DNA from: an uncultured Verrucomicrobiales bacterium
GTDB lineage: Bacteria; Verrucomicrobiota; Verrucomicrobiia; Limisphaerales; JAYPXF01
Reading direction: 5' to 3'
Assembly (NCBI GenBank): GCA_937893495.1
Contig: CALBIE010000514.1
Location: forward strand, 1-45,022
Length of the DNA stretch: 45,022 nt
Numbering within the stretch: the first letter of the stretch is position 1; the number at the start of each line of letters is the position of its first letter. Shown piece by piece: positions 33,041 to 42,445 of the stretch. The position numbers were made by a program, and so were the translations under genes. The notes under the pieces were generated by a model that saw nothing but the letters and a program-made list of their open reading frames with translations, was not told the origin of the DNA and made no database searches.

Positions 33041-33820
33041 ATGCACCCCCACGAAGTCATCCCCGGACGTTACCCGGATAAAGCCGGCAAGCGAGCGTTC
33101 ATCAGTGAACTCTTTAATAACGGCGCCCGACACTACGACCGAATCGGACGGATAGGGTTTTTCGGGACCGGCCACTTCCATCGCAAACGGGCTCTTCAAA
33201 TGGCAGGACTGCAACCCGGGATGGACTCTCTGGATGTGGCATGTGGCACGGGCGCGGTGACGCGTGCCATCATGGAAATCGTGGGAGAAAAGGGTCGCGT
33301 CTGCGGCACGGATCCAAGCGAGGGGATGATAACGGAGGCGCGCAAGAATCTGTCCGCGGAGTTTGAAGTCGGCCATGCGGAAGATCTTCCGTTTCCCAAG
33401 AGCAGTTTTGACTTTCTCTCAATGGGTTACGCGCTCCGTCACGTCGAGGATCTGGACGCGACATTTCTGGAATACCGGCGCGTGCTTCGCCCGGGCGGGA
33501 GACTGCTCATTCTTGAAATCAGCAGACCAACGACCGCTCTTGGACTGATTGCGGCCCGCCTTTACTTTCGCGATATCCTGCCGGCTCTCACGTGGCTCAT
33601 CACCCGCAGCCGCGACGCGCGACTGATGATGTCCTATTATTGGGAAACCATCGATGCCTGCGTTCCACCCGACGCGATTCTAAAAGCGATCTCGGGCGCG
33701 GGGTTTGCGGAAGTTAATCGGCGTGTTGAGTTGGGGATCTTCAGTGCCTACACCGCTCGTTGTCCTGATGACTCTGCCTCGGTCAAGGATAAGTCAACCA
33801 CGGCTGACGCGTGTAACTGA
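33041..33820 (+). CDS. UbiE-type SAM-dependent methyltransferase
   Basis: The 259-residue class I methyltransferase has motif I LDVACGTGAVTRA, an acidic motif II (VCGTDPSEGM), FDFLSMGYALRHVED and VLRPGGRLLILE. It resembles UbiE/MenG C-methyltransferases. Aryl polyenes often carry methyl groups on the aryl ring, so a cluster role is likely. It starts 40 bp after the ACP stop and is the last gene of the block. A role in quinone synthesis cannot be excluded, but no quinone genes are nearby. Confidence 0.85.
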   Translation: MHPHEVIPGRYPDKAGKRAFISELFNNGARHYDRIGRIGFFGTGHFHRKRALQMAGLQPGMDSLDVACGTGAVTRAIMEIVGEKGRVCGTDPSEGMITEARKNLSAEFEVGHAEDLPFPKSSFDFLSMGYALRHVEDLDATFLEYRRVLRPGGRLLILEISRPTTALGLIAARLYFRDILPALTWLITRSRDARLMMSYYWETIDACVPPDAILKAISGAGFAEVNRRVELGIFSAYTARCPDDSASVKDKSTTADACN

Positions 33821-33900
33821 GTTCGTTTTACGTTTGGTCGAAGAGCGGCGAACGAAGACTTGTCGATCAAGATCGCTTTGGCATATTGGGGGCTATTCAA

Positions 33901-34911
33901 ATGGTCCCTATCCGACTACTGATTGTCGCGTTCTTCTTTTGGTTGCTCGCCGGTAAACCGGACGCCACCGCCGCGGACTCGAACCTGAAATACTCAGTGG
34001 TCATTCCCCTCGGACTCGAAGCGACCCTTCCCGTGCCTGACGACAACCCGCTCACCGCGAAGAAGGTGGAACTCGGGCGCAAGCTGTTCTCCGATCCGAT
34101 GCTCTCGAAAGACCGATCTCTTTCATGCGCTTCCTGTCATCTGCCAAATCATGGATTCGCGGCGAATCAGCCGGTGGGGAGCGGCATTCAACAACAGAAA
34201 GGTCATCGAAATGCACCGACGTTGATCAATCGCGCTTTCGGAAAGGTTCACTTCTGGGATGGACGTGCAGCTACCTTGGAAGAGCAGGCGCTTCAACCGA
34301 TTGATAATGCGCTGGAACTCGGAGCGACGGTTCCCGTGGTGTTGGAGCGACTGCGCGCTGACAAGGACTATTCAGCCGGCTTTGCGTCCGCGTTTGCCGA
34401 TGGCATCACGGCAACCAATCTGGCGCGAGCGATTGCAAGTTTCGAGCGGACGCTGCTTTCCGGGAACAGCCGGATTGATCAGTTCCACGCGGCGCAGACG
34501 GTTGATTTGAGCCGCGAAGAACGTCAGGGACTCTGGTTGTTCGAAAGTCGGGCAAGGTGCTGGCAATGCCACTCCGGAAATAATTTATCGGACGAGCAAT
34601 TTCATAATACGGGTGTGAGTTGGCGAAAGAAACCGCATGATTTTGGTCGGTCCGAAGTGACGAATAAAGCGTCGGATCGGGGCCGCTTCAAGACGCCGAC
34701 GCTTCGCGATGTCGATCTCACCGCGCCCTATATGCATGACGGCAGCATGGCGACGCTCAAAGAGGTGGTGGAGTTTTATAATCGGGGCGGAAACTCGAAC
34801 GAGCATCTGGATGCGCAGATGAAACCGCTGAATCTAGCCCCCGACGACATTGCCAATCTCGTCGCATTCCTCAAGGCGCTGACCGGGCAAGCGGCGAATT
34901 CCCCCGAATGA
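33901..34911 (+). CDS. Di-haem cytochrome c peroxidase (MauG/CCP family)
   Basis: The 336-residue protein has a signal peptide (about 1-25) and two CxxCH haem sites, CASCH near residue 78 and CWQCH near 221. The CCP pattern is complete: VELGRKLFSDPMLSKDRSLS, RNAPTLINRAFGKVHFWDGRA, RFKTPTLRDVDLTAPYMHDG. It would reduce peroxide in the periplasm or act as a MauG-like oxidase. The ATG at 33901 is preferred to a TTG five codons upstream. It is 80 bp after the methyltransferase and may or may not belong to the cluster. No regulator is adjacent. Confidence 0.92.
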   Translation: MVPIRLLIVAFFFWLLAGKPDATAADSNLKYSVVIPLGLEATLPVPDDNPLTAKKVELGRKLFSDPMLSKDRSLSCASCHLPNHGFAANQPVGSGIQQQKGHRNAPTLINRAFGKVHFWDGRAATLEEQALQPIDNALELGATVPVVLERLRADKDYSAGFASAFADGITATNLARAIASFERTLLSGNSRIDQFHAAQTVDLSREERQGLWLFESRARCWQCHSGNNLSDEQFHNTGVSWRKKPHDFGRSEVTNKASDRGRFKTPTLRDVDLTAPYMHDGSMATLKEVVEFYNRGGNSNEHLDAQMKPLNLAPDDIANLVAFLKALTGQAANSPE

Positions 34912-35112
34912 AGATACGCCAAAGTCTATCGCTTTCACAAACGGAAGCCCCTTGGTCGAAAAGCGCCATCTTGATCATCCATGGTCGCAGGAAGTTCGTT
35001 TTTTCTTGAGGCTGGCTCAATTGGCTAGAGAATGCCAACCGTCAACCGCATTCAATTGCCGGCGAATTCCGCCAGCCCTTGATTTGTCCTGCACCAGGCC
35101 AATAGAACTGAG

Positions 35113-35328
35113 ATGAGCGACAGTACCATCGGATTTTACGATCAGATTGAACGAATGCATTCGCAGCCCAATTACGCTGAGTATCTCGTTCGTCAACGCA
35201 CCGCCGCCGAAGCGAAGGCGCGAGAAGGGCGCGAACCGCCCCGACGAAAGCGGACGGATGAAAACGTGCAGGAAGTCCTCGCGTTGCTGAAGACTGCAAA
35301 TACCGAACTTAAAACGTTGGCCACTTAA
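35113..35328 (+). CDS. Small charged hypothetical protein
   Basis: The 71-residue protein has no signal or membrane segment. It is rich in Glu, Arg and Lys, with a predicted helix in the second half (REPPRRKRTDENVQEVLALL). No family is recognised. It begins 201 bp after the peroxidase and ends 26 bp before the large PEGA/RCC1 protein, so the two are likely co-transcribed and may interact. Confidence 0.55.
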   Translation: MSDSTIGFYDQIERMHSQPNYAEYLVRQRTAAEAKAREGREPPRRKRTDENVQEVLALLKTANTELKTLAT

Positions 35329-35354
35329 ATCTGGTATTGCCCAAGGCTGATTAA

Positions 35355-38300
35355 ATGGATTCACAAGTTTCATTCAAGGTCGCCTTGTTGCTCGCGCGGC
35401 GGGCGGAATTGACCGTGCGCGGCGGATGCCTGAGCGAGCCGGTTGACCTCAACACGTTGAAGAGCTTCGAGGTGGAGCTTGACGGTGCGTTGGAGCGACT
35501 GCGACAGGCCGGCACGATTCCTGACCATCCCCTGGCCGACTTCCTTTCCCAATGCGCGACGGTAATCGGTTGGGAGAGAAAATTGGCTGCCGAAGAAGCT
35601 TTTTTTGCCGAGGTCATCGCCAGTGGGTTCGCCGAATTCGATGAACTGATTGCCCAGGGTTTGCCGGAAGCGGAGTGGACCCGTTTCCGGGATGGGGTGG
35701 CAAATCTGGATTCGGACTTTGCCAATGCGCGAACCCTTTCGCAGAAATCGGTGCCCCGCGAATTGTGGCCCATTGTGTCCGGTTCAAGTCGCGAGGAAGC
35801 AACCGCGAATGTGATTGCCCTGATACGGCACGCCAGCGAGGGCGGCTTGTTGAACCCGGCAAGAGGTTGGGCGGGACCGCAGCTTGACATGGAGTCTGAA
35901 ACGTTTGGGATGTCTCCGGATTGGACGGACCACTTTGATCCGGGCGACGACGCGCGGAGTCGAATCGCCTCACGCCCCGCGTTTGACGCCACTGAGCTCG
36001 CCCGACTGCGTGAACAGATTCAGGTCGCTGAGGAGCGGAAAGACATCTGGCAGAAGTACTTTCCCCGCATTCAGGCCACGACGTTGCCAATCCGCACGAA
36101 ACAGGCCTACGAATTGATTGTCAAAGACCCGGGAGAAGTAGTTGGCCAATTGACCGAGTGCTGGCCGGAAGTGGATCGGCGTTTGTCGGCGCGGGTGATG
36201 ACGATGTTTGAGAGTGGCGATCTGGGACTGGCCGAAGGTGTGGCATTACTCGCGACGGACAAGGACGCGCTCAAGGCAGAGACAGCGGCCGAGATCCGCG
36301 CGCGAATCCTGGCGCTTCCCGGCAAGCCGCTGTTTTCCGCGGCCGACGTCGAATGGATTTGCGACACGCCCGGAAAAGTCAAAACGGTTTATACCGCCAG
36401 GATGGAAGAGAGTTGCACTGATTACAACTGGAAGCATGGCTTTTCCGTTTCCGCCGAAGTTGAAGCGGTCTTCGCGCAGGGCACGAATGTCGCGGAGGGT
36501 CTTGCCGCCATGCTTGAGGGCAAGTCGAAGAAGCATTTACTTGGTGAGGAGGAAGTTGAGAAAGTATTCAACCAGTTGCGGATGATTCCCGAGATATCGG
36601 AGGATTTTCACAGTATCGATTGTTCCCGACTGGAAAACTCCACCAACCTTCCCGATGGCTGGTCTGGCGAATACTGGCGCTCCGCGTCGTTCGAGGTGGG
36701 AGATTGGGTCGTTGGCAACCCGATGCAGGCGGTTCGTTTGTTGAGCAGTGAGTTGCCGCAAATCGTGGAGGAATATACAGGTCGCCGACAATTGTCCGAG
36801 TGGCGCGACACCGCGCAACCATTGCTGGATGATGAAAGTCTTACGATTTCAGGCAAGGCGATGCTGTTGCCGGTCATGCTGGGATTGTCCAATGACATTC
36901 CGTTTCTTCCGGAAAAACCAGTTGAAACGAAAGACGCAGACAAGGGTGAACAGAAACTTTCTTCGCTCAAGGAAGAGGTGGAACGACCATTCCGTAAGGC
37001 TGAGGTGAACGAATTGCTGGCGTCTGGTTTTGCGGAAAAGCTGGCCAGGTATGGCGGGCAGGATTGGCTACAGGATACGGTGAATTCCCGGGCGGAGACA
37101 CGAAACCGCGTGGCCCGCTTCAGTATGAAAGCCGTTGTGGCAATCGGCGCGGCGGTGGTGCTCCTTCTGGCCGTCGCTTATTTCGTCAGTAGCGCGCGAA
37201 ACCGGGCGGCGATGTCCGAACAGGAAAGGGAAGCCGCCCTGAAGCGAATGGTGCTGGACGTGGAGGTGGATTTTTCGGCTGCGGCCACAAGTCTTGAGAA
37301 AGGCAGTTATCGGATCGAACTCGATGGCAATCCTCTCGTGGTGGAAGTGGAAAACGGTTCAGACAACAATCTGATCTTCAAGTCGGATTTCTCGAAAACG
37401 GAACCGGGCCAACACGTTCTGATACTCGACCATCCACGTTTTAAAGTATTTCGAAAAGATGTCGAAATTGCTTTCGGAGAAGGAATAAAGCTGGGTCGCG
37501 TGAAGTTGGAGCCCGCTTCGGCGATGCTGGATTTGCAGTCCGATCCATCGGGCGCGTCCGTTTCAATAAACGGCTCCGCCATCGGTCAGACGCCGTTGAA
37601 AGTTGCCGCGTTGCCGGTGGGCACCAACACGATTGAATTGAGTTCGGTAGAATTCGGCGCGTTCACGACCAATGCCGCCGCCGTTCGCGATCAGCCGCTT
37701 TCTGTTTTGCATCGCTTCGCCAGCGGAATCGCGCGGGTTGAGACGACGCCGGCTGGATTCTACGGAGGCATTGAGCGAGTGACGGAATCGAATTCGGTCA
37801 TTCGCTTCCAGCCGGAGTGGAACAAGACACCGCTTGAGCAGAAGTTGAGTCCGGGCGAATACATGTTTGCGCTGGTTCATCCGACAATGGGCGGACTGGA
37901 GACCACACGATTCGAGATAACCGATCTGGCGACGAACCAGTTGGTCCATCAATTTCCGGTGGGCAAACCAGCGTTCAATGGGCTGCCAGCGACGCCCGGG
38001 TATTGGCGCGGCGTGCAATCATTGAACAAGTGGCTCGATTGGGATGCCAGTTGGCAGTTCTCGACGAAGAATCGCATGACTTTGTTCCGCTTGTGGAAAC
38101 CGGGATTTTTGCCGCAGGTGTATCCGTTGGAATATCGCGCAGACTCCGGATCCTTCAGTTCGCTAAAAAAATCCGCGATGCAGTCGGGCGGAACGATCGA
38201 ATGTTGGGGCGTGGACAGTAAGGGACAATGCACGGTTCCGGACGAGTTCAAGAACCGAAAGTTCATCGACATTGCCGCAGGGGCCAACCACACGGTCGGG

Positions 38301-39068
38301 TTGACTGAAGACCTGAAAGTCGTGGCATGGGGTGACAATTCACTGGGGCAGTGCAACGTTCCCGCCGATCTGGGTCCGTGCATGATGGTTGCGGCGGGCG
38401 ACAATCATACGGTCATCCTCCGGGCTGATGGCAAGGTCATGGCCTGGGGTGACAATCGAGCGGGGCAATCCGCCATCCCCGATGAGATTGGTTATTGCGT
38501 CGCCATTACCGCCTCCGGTAATCGCAGCGGCGCGCTGAATCAAGATGGCAGCATTGAGGGATGGGGCTATGGGAAATTCACGATTGCGCCGCGAACCCAG
38601 TGGCGGCCATTTATCGATTTGTCATTCGGCCCTTACTACATCAGCGCACTCGATGACCAGGGGCAGCCGGCCATTTACATTCAGACGAAGGAAGGCGCTG
38701 GATCACCACCCAGTGAAGTTGCCGAGGCCGCTGCGGGTGGGCCGCTGATCGCCACTGCTGCCGGCAAGACCTTTACGCTTTGGGTTAATGCCGAGGGCAA
38801 AATGAACGGCATCGGTCGCGATCCGCTGGCGAAACGACTACCGGACTCGGCCGCACCTTTCCTTTCGGTGGCCACGGGCGATTCACGTCATGCTGCGGTA
38901 TGCGTGAACGGAAACATTGTGATCTGGGGCACCAAGGCGGGCGTCAGTGAGCGCTACGGTTTTGAGCGGCAGATCGAGGAATCCAGCCGACTCGGTTTCT
39001 GGCGGATGAAGGGGAGTTTCTCCAAGGTCGTTTGCGGCCAATTCCACTACGTTGCGATTAAGAGGTAG
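35355..39068 (+). CDS. Large membrane protein with PEGA domain and RCC1-like repeats
   Basis: The 1,237-residue protein has three parts. Residues 1 to about 590 form a large, presumably cytoplasmic, mostly helical region that I cannot assign. A single membrane helix (AVVAIGAAVVLLLAVAYFV) lies at about 593-613. The outer part contains a PEGA domain near 722-760 (SDPSGASVSINGSAIGQTPL) and RCC1-like beta-propeller repeats from about 943 on (WGVDSKGQCTVP, WGDNSLGQCNVP, WGDNRAGQSAIP). PEGA domains are usually attached to bacterial serine/threonine kinases, but no kinase motifs are visible. It may be a scaffold or sensor with a surface propeller. Cellular role unknown. Confidence 0.8.
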   Translation: MDSQVSFKVALLLARRAELTVRGGCLSEPVDLNTLKSFEVELDGALERLRQAGTIPDHPLADFLSQCATVIGWERKLAAEEAFFAEVIASGFAEFDELIAQGLPEAEWTRFRDGVANLDSDFANARTLSQKSVPRELWPIVSGSSREEATANVIALIRHASEGGLLNPARGWAGPQLDMESETFGMSPDWTDHFDPGDDARSRIASRPAFDATELARLREQIQVAEERKDIWQKYFPRIQATTLPIRTKQAYELIVKDPGEVVGQLTECWPEVDRRLSARVMTMFESGDLGLAEGVALLATDKDALKAETAAEIRARILALPGKPLFSAADVEWICDTPGKVKTVYTARMEESCTDYNWKHGFSVSAEVEAVFAQGTNVAEGLAAMLEGKSKKHLLGEEEVEKVFNQLRMIPEISEDFHSIDCSRLENSTNLPDGWSGEYWRSASFEVGDWVVGNPMQAVRLLSSELPQIVEEYTGRRQLSEWRDTAQPLLDDESLTISGKAMLLPVMLGLSNDIPFLPEKPVETKDADKGEQKLSSLKEEVERPFRKAEVNELLASGFAEKLARYGGQDWLQDTVNSRAETRNRVARFSMKAVVAIGAAVVLLLAVAYFVSSARNRAAMSEQEREAALKRMVLDVEVDFSAAATSLEKGSYRIELDGNPLVVEVENGSDNNLIFKSDFSKTEPGQHVLILDHPRFKVFRKDVEIAFGEGIKLGRVKLEPASAMLDLQSDPSGASVSINGSAIGQTPLKVAALPVGTNTIELSSVEFGAFTTNAAAVRDQPLSVLHRFASGIARVETTPAGFYGGIERVTESNSVIRFQPEWNKTPLEQKLSPGEYMFALVHPTMGGLETTRFEITDLATNQLVHQFPVGKPAFNGLPATPGYWRGVQSLNKWLDWDASWQFSTKNRMTLFRLWKPGFLPQVYPLEYRADSGSFSSLKKSAMQSGGTIECWGVDSKGQCTVPDEFKNRKFIDIAAGANHTVGLTEDLKVVAWGDNSLGQCNVPADLGPCMMVAAGDNHTVILRADGKVMAWGDNRAGQSAIPDEIGYCVAITASGNRSGALNQDGSIEGWGYGKFTIAPRTQWRPFIDLSFGPYYISALDDQGQPAIYIQTKEGAGSPPSEVAEAAAGGPLIATAAGKTFTLWVNAEGKMNGIGRDPLAKRLPDSAAPFLSVATGDSRHAAVCVNGNIVIWGTKAGVSERYGFERQIEESSRLGFWRMKGSFSKVVCGQFHYVAIKR

Positions 39069-39096
39069 GCGGACCAGTTCAATCCATTGGACCGAA

Positions 39097-40128
39097 TCAG
39101 GTTGTCCGGGGATTAAAGCGTGATTCGTTTTTGAGCTTTTCCCAAAGTTCTTTCTCCGTTTCGGAAATTACTTCGGGAAACTGAATCCGGAGCTTAACAA
39201 ACTGGTCGCCGCGTTCCGTTTTTCCCTTCGGTAAACCACGATTTCGCAGCCGGAGGCTTTGCCCGTTCGTGGAACCCGCCGGAATGCGAATCTCCACTGG
39301 TCCAGTCAGCGTCGGAATTTTCAATTGGGTTCCGAGAACGGCTTCCCATGGCGCAAGAACCAGTTCATAGAGAAGGTCGATGCCGTCGGCTTTGAAATCA
39401 GGATGCTGAGCGAGGTGGACTCTAAGATACAGATCGCCGCGTTCACCGTTGCCCTGGCTCATTCCGCCGCGTCCGGTCAGTCGCAGTTTTTGTCCATCGC
39501 GGGCACCCGCCGGGACTTTGACGCTATAGGATTCAGTTTTGGCGGTTTGACCGCTGCCCGAGCAGGTGGTGCAGAGCTTACTCTCGAAATGGCCGCTTCC
39601 GTGACACTTGTCGCAGGCAGTCGGGTGGCGAAGCGAAATGGGCCGCGTCGCTCCGTGCAGTGACTCCTCCAGGGTAACCATGATGTCGGCCTCGACGTCG
39701 TTCCCTCGCTGCGGTCTATTCTGAAAACGGTTGGCGCGCGACCCATGTGAGGAACCGCCCGTGCCACCAAAGATTTGTTCAAAGAAATCACTGAATCCGG
39801 TGCCCCCAAAATGGAACTCGAATCCGTCCGCGTCCCCGAAGCCGCCCGTGCGAGATGAATGCCCGCCGTAACCCGGAGGCGGTTGAAACTCTGAACCATG
39901 CTTCCAGTTGGCACCCAGGCGATCATACTTCTTCCGCTTCTCTGGATCACTGAGCACCTCGTTGGCTTCGTTAATCTCTTTGAACTTGTTTTCCGCCGAC
40001 TTCTTGTCCTCCGCCGTGTCCGGATGATATTTGCGGGCGAGCTTCCGGAAAGCCCGGCGGATGTCATCCGCGCTTGCGTCGCGGCTGACTCCGAGCGTCT
40101 CGTAGTAGTCTTTGAACTCGATGGCCAT
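39097..40128 (-). CDS. DnaJ-like co-chaperone with half zinc finger
   Basis: The 343-residue protein has a J domain at 1-70 with the HPD motif (residues 35-37), a Gly/Phe-rich linker, and a zinc region with only two CxxCxGxG repeats ([16 protein letters not shown]) instead of the four of classic DnaJ. A complete C-terminal substrate-binding domain follows ([20 protein letters not shown], then [16 protein letters not shown]). It would stimulate DnaK and deliver clients. The structure lies between DnaJ and CbpA types. It is the third gene of a minus-strand quality-control group after Hsp20 and the DegP-like protease. Confidence 0.9.
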   Translation of the reverse strand: MAIEFKDYYETLGVSRDASADDIRRAFRKLARKYHPDTAEDKKSAENKFKEINEANEVLSDPEKRKKYDRLGANWKHGSEFQPPPGYGGHSSRTGGFGDADGFEFHFGGTGFSDFFEQIFGGTGGSSHGSRANRFQNRPQRGNDVEADIMVTLEESLHGATRPISLRHPTACDKCHGSGHFESKLCTTCSGSGQTAKTESYSVKVPAGARDGQKLRLTGRGGMSQGNGERGDLYLRVHLAQHPDFKADGIDLLYELVLAPWEAVLGTQLKIPTLTGPVEIRIPAGSTNGQSLRLRNRGLPKGKTERGDQFVKLRIQFPEVISETEKELWEKLKNESRFNPRTT

Positions 40129-40222
40129 ACACTTGTCCGCCGGGCTTTCTTCTCTGCTTCATTGTCGCCTTGATTTGTTTAACTTGTTTTTGCTCGCTTG
40201 GCGAATGCTGTTCTTCTTTTGC

Positions 40223-41725
40223 TTATCGGCCGGCTGAGCGCGTCTTGATCGGAATGAACCGAATGCCGCCCCGGCTCCATACGCGGAGCAACATTTGGCC
40301 GCTCTCGCTTTTTTTGCTCAACTTGACGGCGGTCTCGGCATCGCGAACTTCTTCGCGGTTGATCTCAATGATGACGTCACCTTCGCGCAGACCGGCTTCG
40401 TACGCCGGTGAGTCCCGGTCAACTTTCATGACCAGCGCGCCTTCAATGCGATTGGGTAATTCAATTTGGCGGCGGGTGTTTCGATCCAGATCATCCAGGC
40501 GGACGCCGGTAAGTGCCTCGGTTGCGCGGCCAGCGACCGGCGATTCGCGGGTGCTGGCCAATGCGTCTGCCGGCAATTCACCCAGTTTGACCGCGACGGT
40601 TTTTTCCTTCCCTTTGCGAATGAGTTTGAGAGTGACGCGAGTGCCCGGCGCGGTTTGGGAGATTTTCAAACGCAAATCCGTGTTGTCCTTAATCGGCTTG
40701 CCATTGAGTTCGATGATGGCATCTCCTGCCTCGAGCCCTGCCTTGCTCCCGGGTCCATCCGGGTCCACGTCAGTCACGAGGGCACCCTTGTTGCTCTTCA
40801 GTTCGAACGCCTTGGCGAGATCCGGCGTAATGCCCTCGATAAAAACTCCGAGGAATCCGCGAGTGACTTTTCCGTCGGAAAGGATTCGCTCCATTACGCC
40901 GCGCACCATGTTGGACGGAATGGCAAATCCGAGTCCCTGATTGCCTCCCGTTCGGCTGATAATGACGGTGGGAATACCGACCAATCGGCCTTCCACATCG
41001 ATCAACGCCCCGCCCGAATTGCCGGGATTGATGGAGGCATCCGTCTGGATAAAGTTCTCATAGTCCACAATCCCAAATCCGCCACGCCCCTTGGCACTGA
41101 CAATCCCCATCGTCGTCGTCTGACCGACGCCAAGCGGATTGCCGATGGCAAACACCCGGTCGCCGATTTCGAGCAGATCACTGTCGGCCATCGTGACGGC
41201 CGGCAGGTTGCTGGCCTCAATCTTCAATATCGCGGTATCCGTGGGCGGGTCCGTACCGATGACCTTGGCCTGGTAATCCTCCTTGCCATCCGAGAGCCGC
41301 ACCTTGACCTCGTCAGCGCCTTCAACGACGTGATTGTTGGTGAGAATGTAGCCGTCCTTCGTGACGATGACGCCGCTGCCCAGTCCGCGCTGCTTGAATT
41401 CGCGCGGCTGTTGTTCCGAGCGTTCGCGTTCGCCGAAGAATCGGCGGAACATGGGCTCGTCGAAAAACGGGTTGGTCATCGGGCTGCTCTTGACCGTCTT
41501 GCTGGTAAAGATATAGACCACGCTCGGTGCCGCCTTTTTGATGACTGGGGCGAAGCTCGTGGCTAGCCGGGTTTCCTTACTCAGTGGCGCATTGTCCACC
41601 GTCAGTTTTGGCGGTGCCGCCTGCAGTTGACTGACGAACGGTCCAACACCGTTCCACACCAAACTCGACATGGATACGACAACCGCGGTTGCCACCAACA
41701 GAACCAATCTTGTTTTTGTTTTCAT
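40223..41725 (-). CDS. DegP/HtrA-family periplasmic serine protease
   Basis: The 500-residue protein has a signal or anchor segment (about 7-25) and a trypsin-like domain with catalytic His132 (TNNHVVEG), Asp163 (PTDTAIL) and Ser237 (NPGNSGGA). Two PDZ domains follow, at about 285-375 and 405-490. The order and sizes match Do-type proteases, which degrade or refold damaged envelope proteins. It is flanked by Hsp20 and a DnaJ-like gene on the same strand, making a stress-response group. No sigma-E-like promoter could be identified with confidence. Confidence 0.94.
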   Translation of the reverse strand: MKTKTRLVLLVATAVVVSMSSLVWNGVGPFVSQLQAAPPKLTVDNAPLSKETRLATSFAPVIKKAAPSVVYIFTSKTVKSSPMTNPFFDEPMFRRFFGERERSEQQPREFKQRGLGSGVIVTKDGYILTNNHVVEGADEVKVRLSDGKEDYQAKVIGTDPPTDTAILKIEASNLPAVTMADSDLLEIGDRVFAIGNPLGVGQTTTMGIVSAKGRGGFGIVDYENFIQTDASINPGNSGGALIDVEGRLVGIPTVIISRTGGNQGLGFAIPSNMVRGVMERILSDGKVTRGFLGVFIEGITPDLAKAFELKSNKGALVTDVDPDGPGSKAGLEAGDAIIELNGKPIKDNTDLRLKISQTAPGTRVTLKLIRKGKEKTVAVKLGELPADALASTRESPVAGRATEALTGVRLDDLDRNTRRQIELPNRIEGALVMKVDRDSPAYEAGLREGDVIIEINREEVRDAETAVKLSKKSESGQMLLRVWSRGGIRFIPIKTRSAGR

Positions 41726-41875
41726 AATGTCTGCCTTTTGATGGAGAAGACAGCTGGCGTTCGGGCGCGTTCATTATTTTCCTGTTTTTGAACAGAGTTG
41801 ATTGTCCTTTGTCTATTTTGGATCGCGTGCGTAGAAGCCCTCGAATCTGATTTCTCCCGGCCGCTGGACCGGAAA

Positions 41876-41899
41876 GGGAGCAGGCCGAAGCCCACTCCC
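41876..41899 (-). terminator. UUCG-tetraloop hairpin after hsp20
   Basis: On the minus strand GGGAG and CTCCC enclose an inner helix closed by a TTCG tetraloop (10 pairs including two G-U). It starts 19 bases after the hsp20 stop and is followed by only three T residues, so it may be a terminator or an RNA-end stabiliser. Confidence 0.5.
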
Positions 41900-41918
41900 C
41901 GCGTCCGAGTAGTATCCG

Positions 41919-42374
41919 TTACGCTACCTTGACCTCGACCGTCCTGGGCCGCGCTTCGGGTGCCTTGGCAAGATGCACGAGCAATATGCCGTTCTTGTAT
42001 TCCGCGGAGACCTTGTTCGGGTCGGCGTCTTCGGGCACGGTGAAGCTACGGTTGAAAGTCCCGTAAACGCGCTCCACTCGATGGTACTTCTTGCCGTTCT
42101 CTTCCTTCTCGAAGTGGCGCTCACCGGACACCGTCAACACGCCATTATCGACTGTGACCTTCACATCCTTTTTGTCCACTTCAGGGAGTTCGGCCTTGAT
42201 GACGTATTCCTTATCGTCCTCGGTGATGTCCACCAGCGGATGCCAATCGGCTACCGTCAAATTCTCGTCTTTGCCATTGCCGAGACGAGACGGGCTAAGA
42301 CCCCAGAGAGTGGACAGCCGCGTGCTCAAGTCATCCATTTCCTTGAACGGATTCCATTTCGTCATTGCATTCAT
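41919..42374 (-). CDS. Small heat-shock protein Hsp20
   Basis: The 151-residue protein has an N-terminal WNPFKEMDDLSTRLSTLWG and an alpha-crystallin domain (about 50-140) with ADIHPLVDI-like WHPLVDITEDDKEYV, AELPEVDKKDVKVTVDNGVL and RSFTVPEDADPNKVSAEYKNGIL. It ends with the short basic tail. Hsp20 proteins hold unfolding proteins in an ATP-independent way. The ATG at 42374 is chosen because AAGGA lies 10 bp upstream; an ATG 45 codons earlier has no family similarity. The leader may form an RNA thermometer (separate entry). Confidence 0.95.
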   Translation of the reverse strand: MNAMTKWNPFKEMDDLSTRLSTLWGLSPSRLGNGKDENLTVADWHPLVDITEDDKEYVIKAELPEVDKKDVKVTVDNGVLTVSGERHFEKEENGKKYHRVERVYGTFNRSFTVPEDADPNKVSAEYKNGILLVHLAKAPEARPRTVEVKVA

Positions 42375-42382
42375 TTTAGATC

Positions 42383-42445
42383 TGTCCTTTCGGGGCGGAA
42401 GGTTTCGTTTTTCAGAGGGACCGGCATCCGCCCGACGCCGGTCCC
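42383..42445 (-). promoter_or_regulatory. Structured hsp20 leader, possible RNA thermometer
   Basis: On the minus strand the Shine-Dalgarno AAAGGA is preceded by CCTTCC five bases earlier, giving a short hairpin with one mismatch (42386-42402) that would mask the ribosome site. Further 5', GGGACCGGC and GCCGGTCCC form a perfect 9-bp stem (42417-42445). A weak masking helix below a stable one is the architecture of small heat-shock gene thermometers. Function is inferred. Confidence 0.4.

Noticed and set aside
33901-34911. Cytochrome c peroxidase as part of the polyene cluster
   Set aside because: It is separated from the methyltransferase by 80 bp with no overlap, and peroxidases are not typical members of such clusters, so it is treated as a neighbour.
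40466-41566. 366-codon plus-strand ORF opposite the DegP-like gene
   Set aside because: It is antisense to clear protease and PDZ coding sequence with all catalytic motifs intact, and its translation shows no family features.
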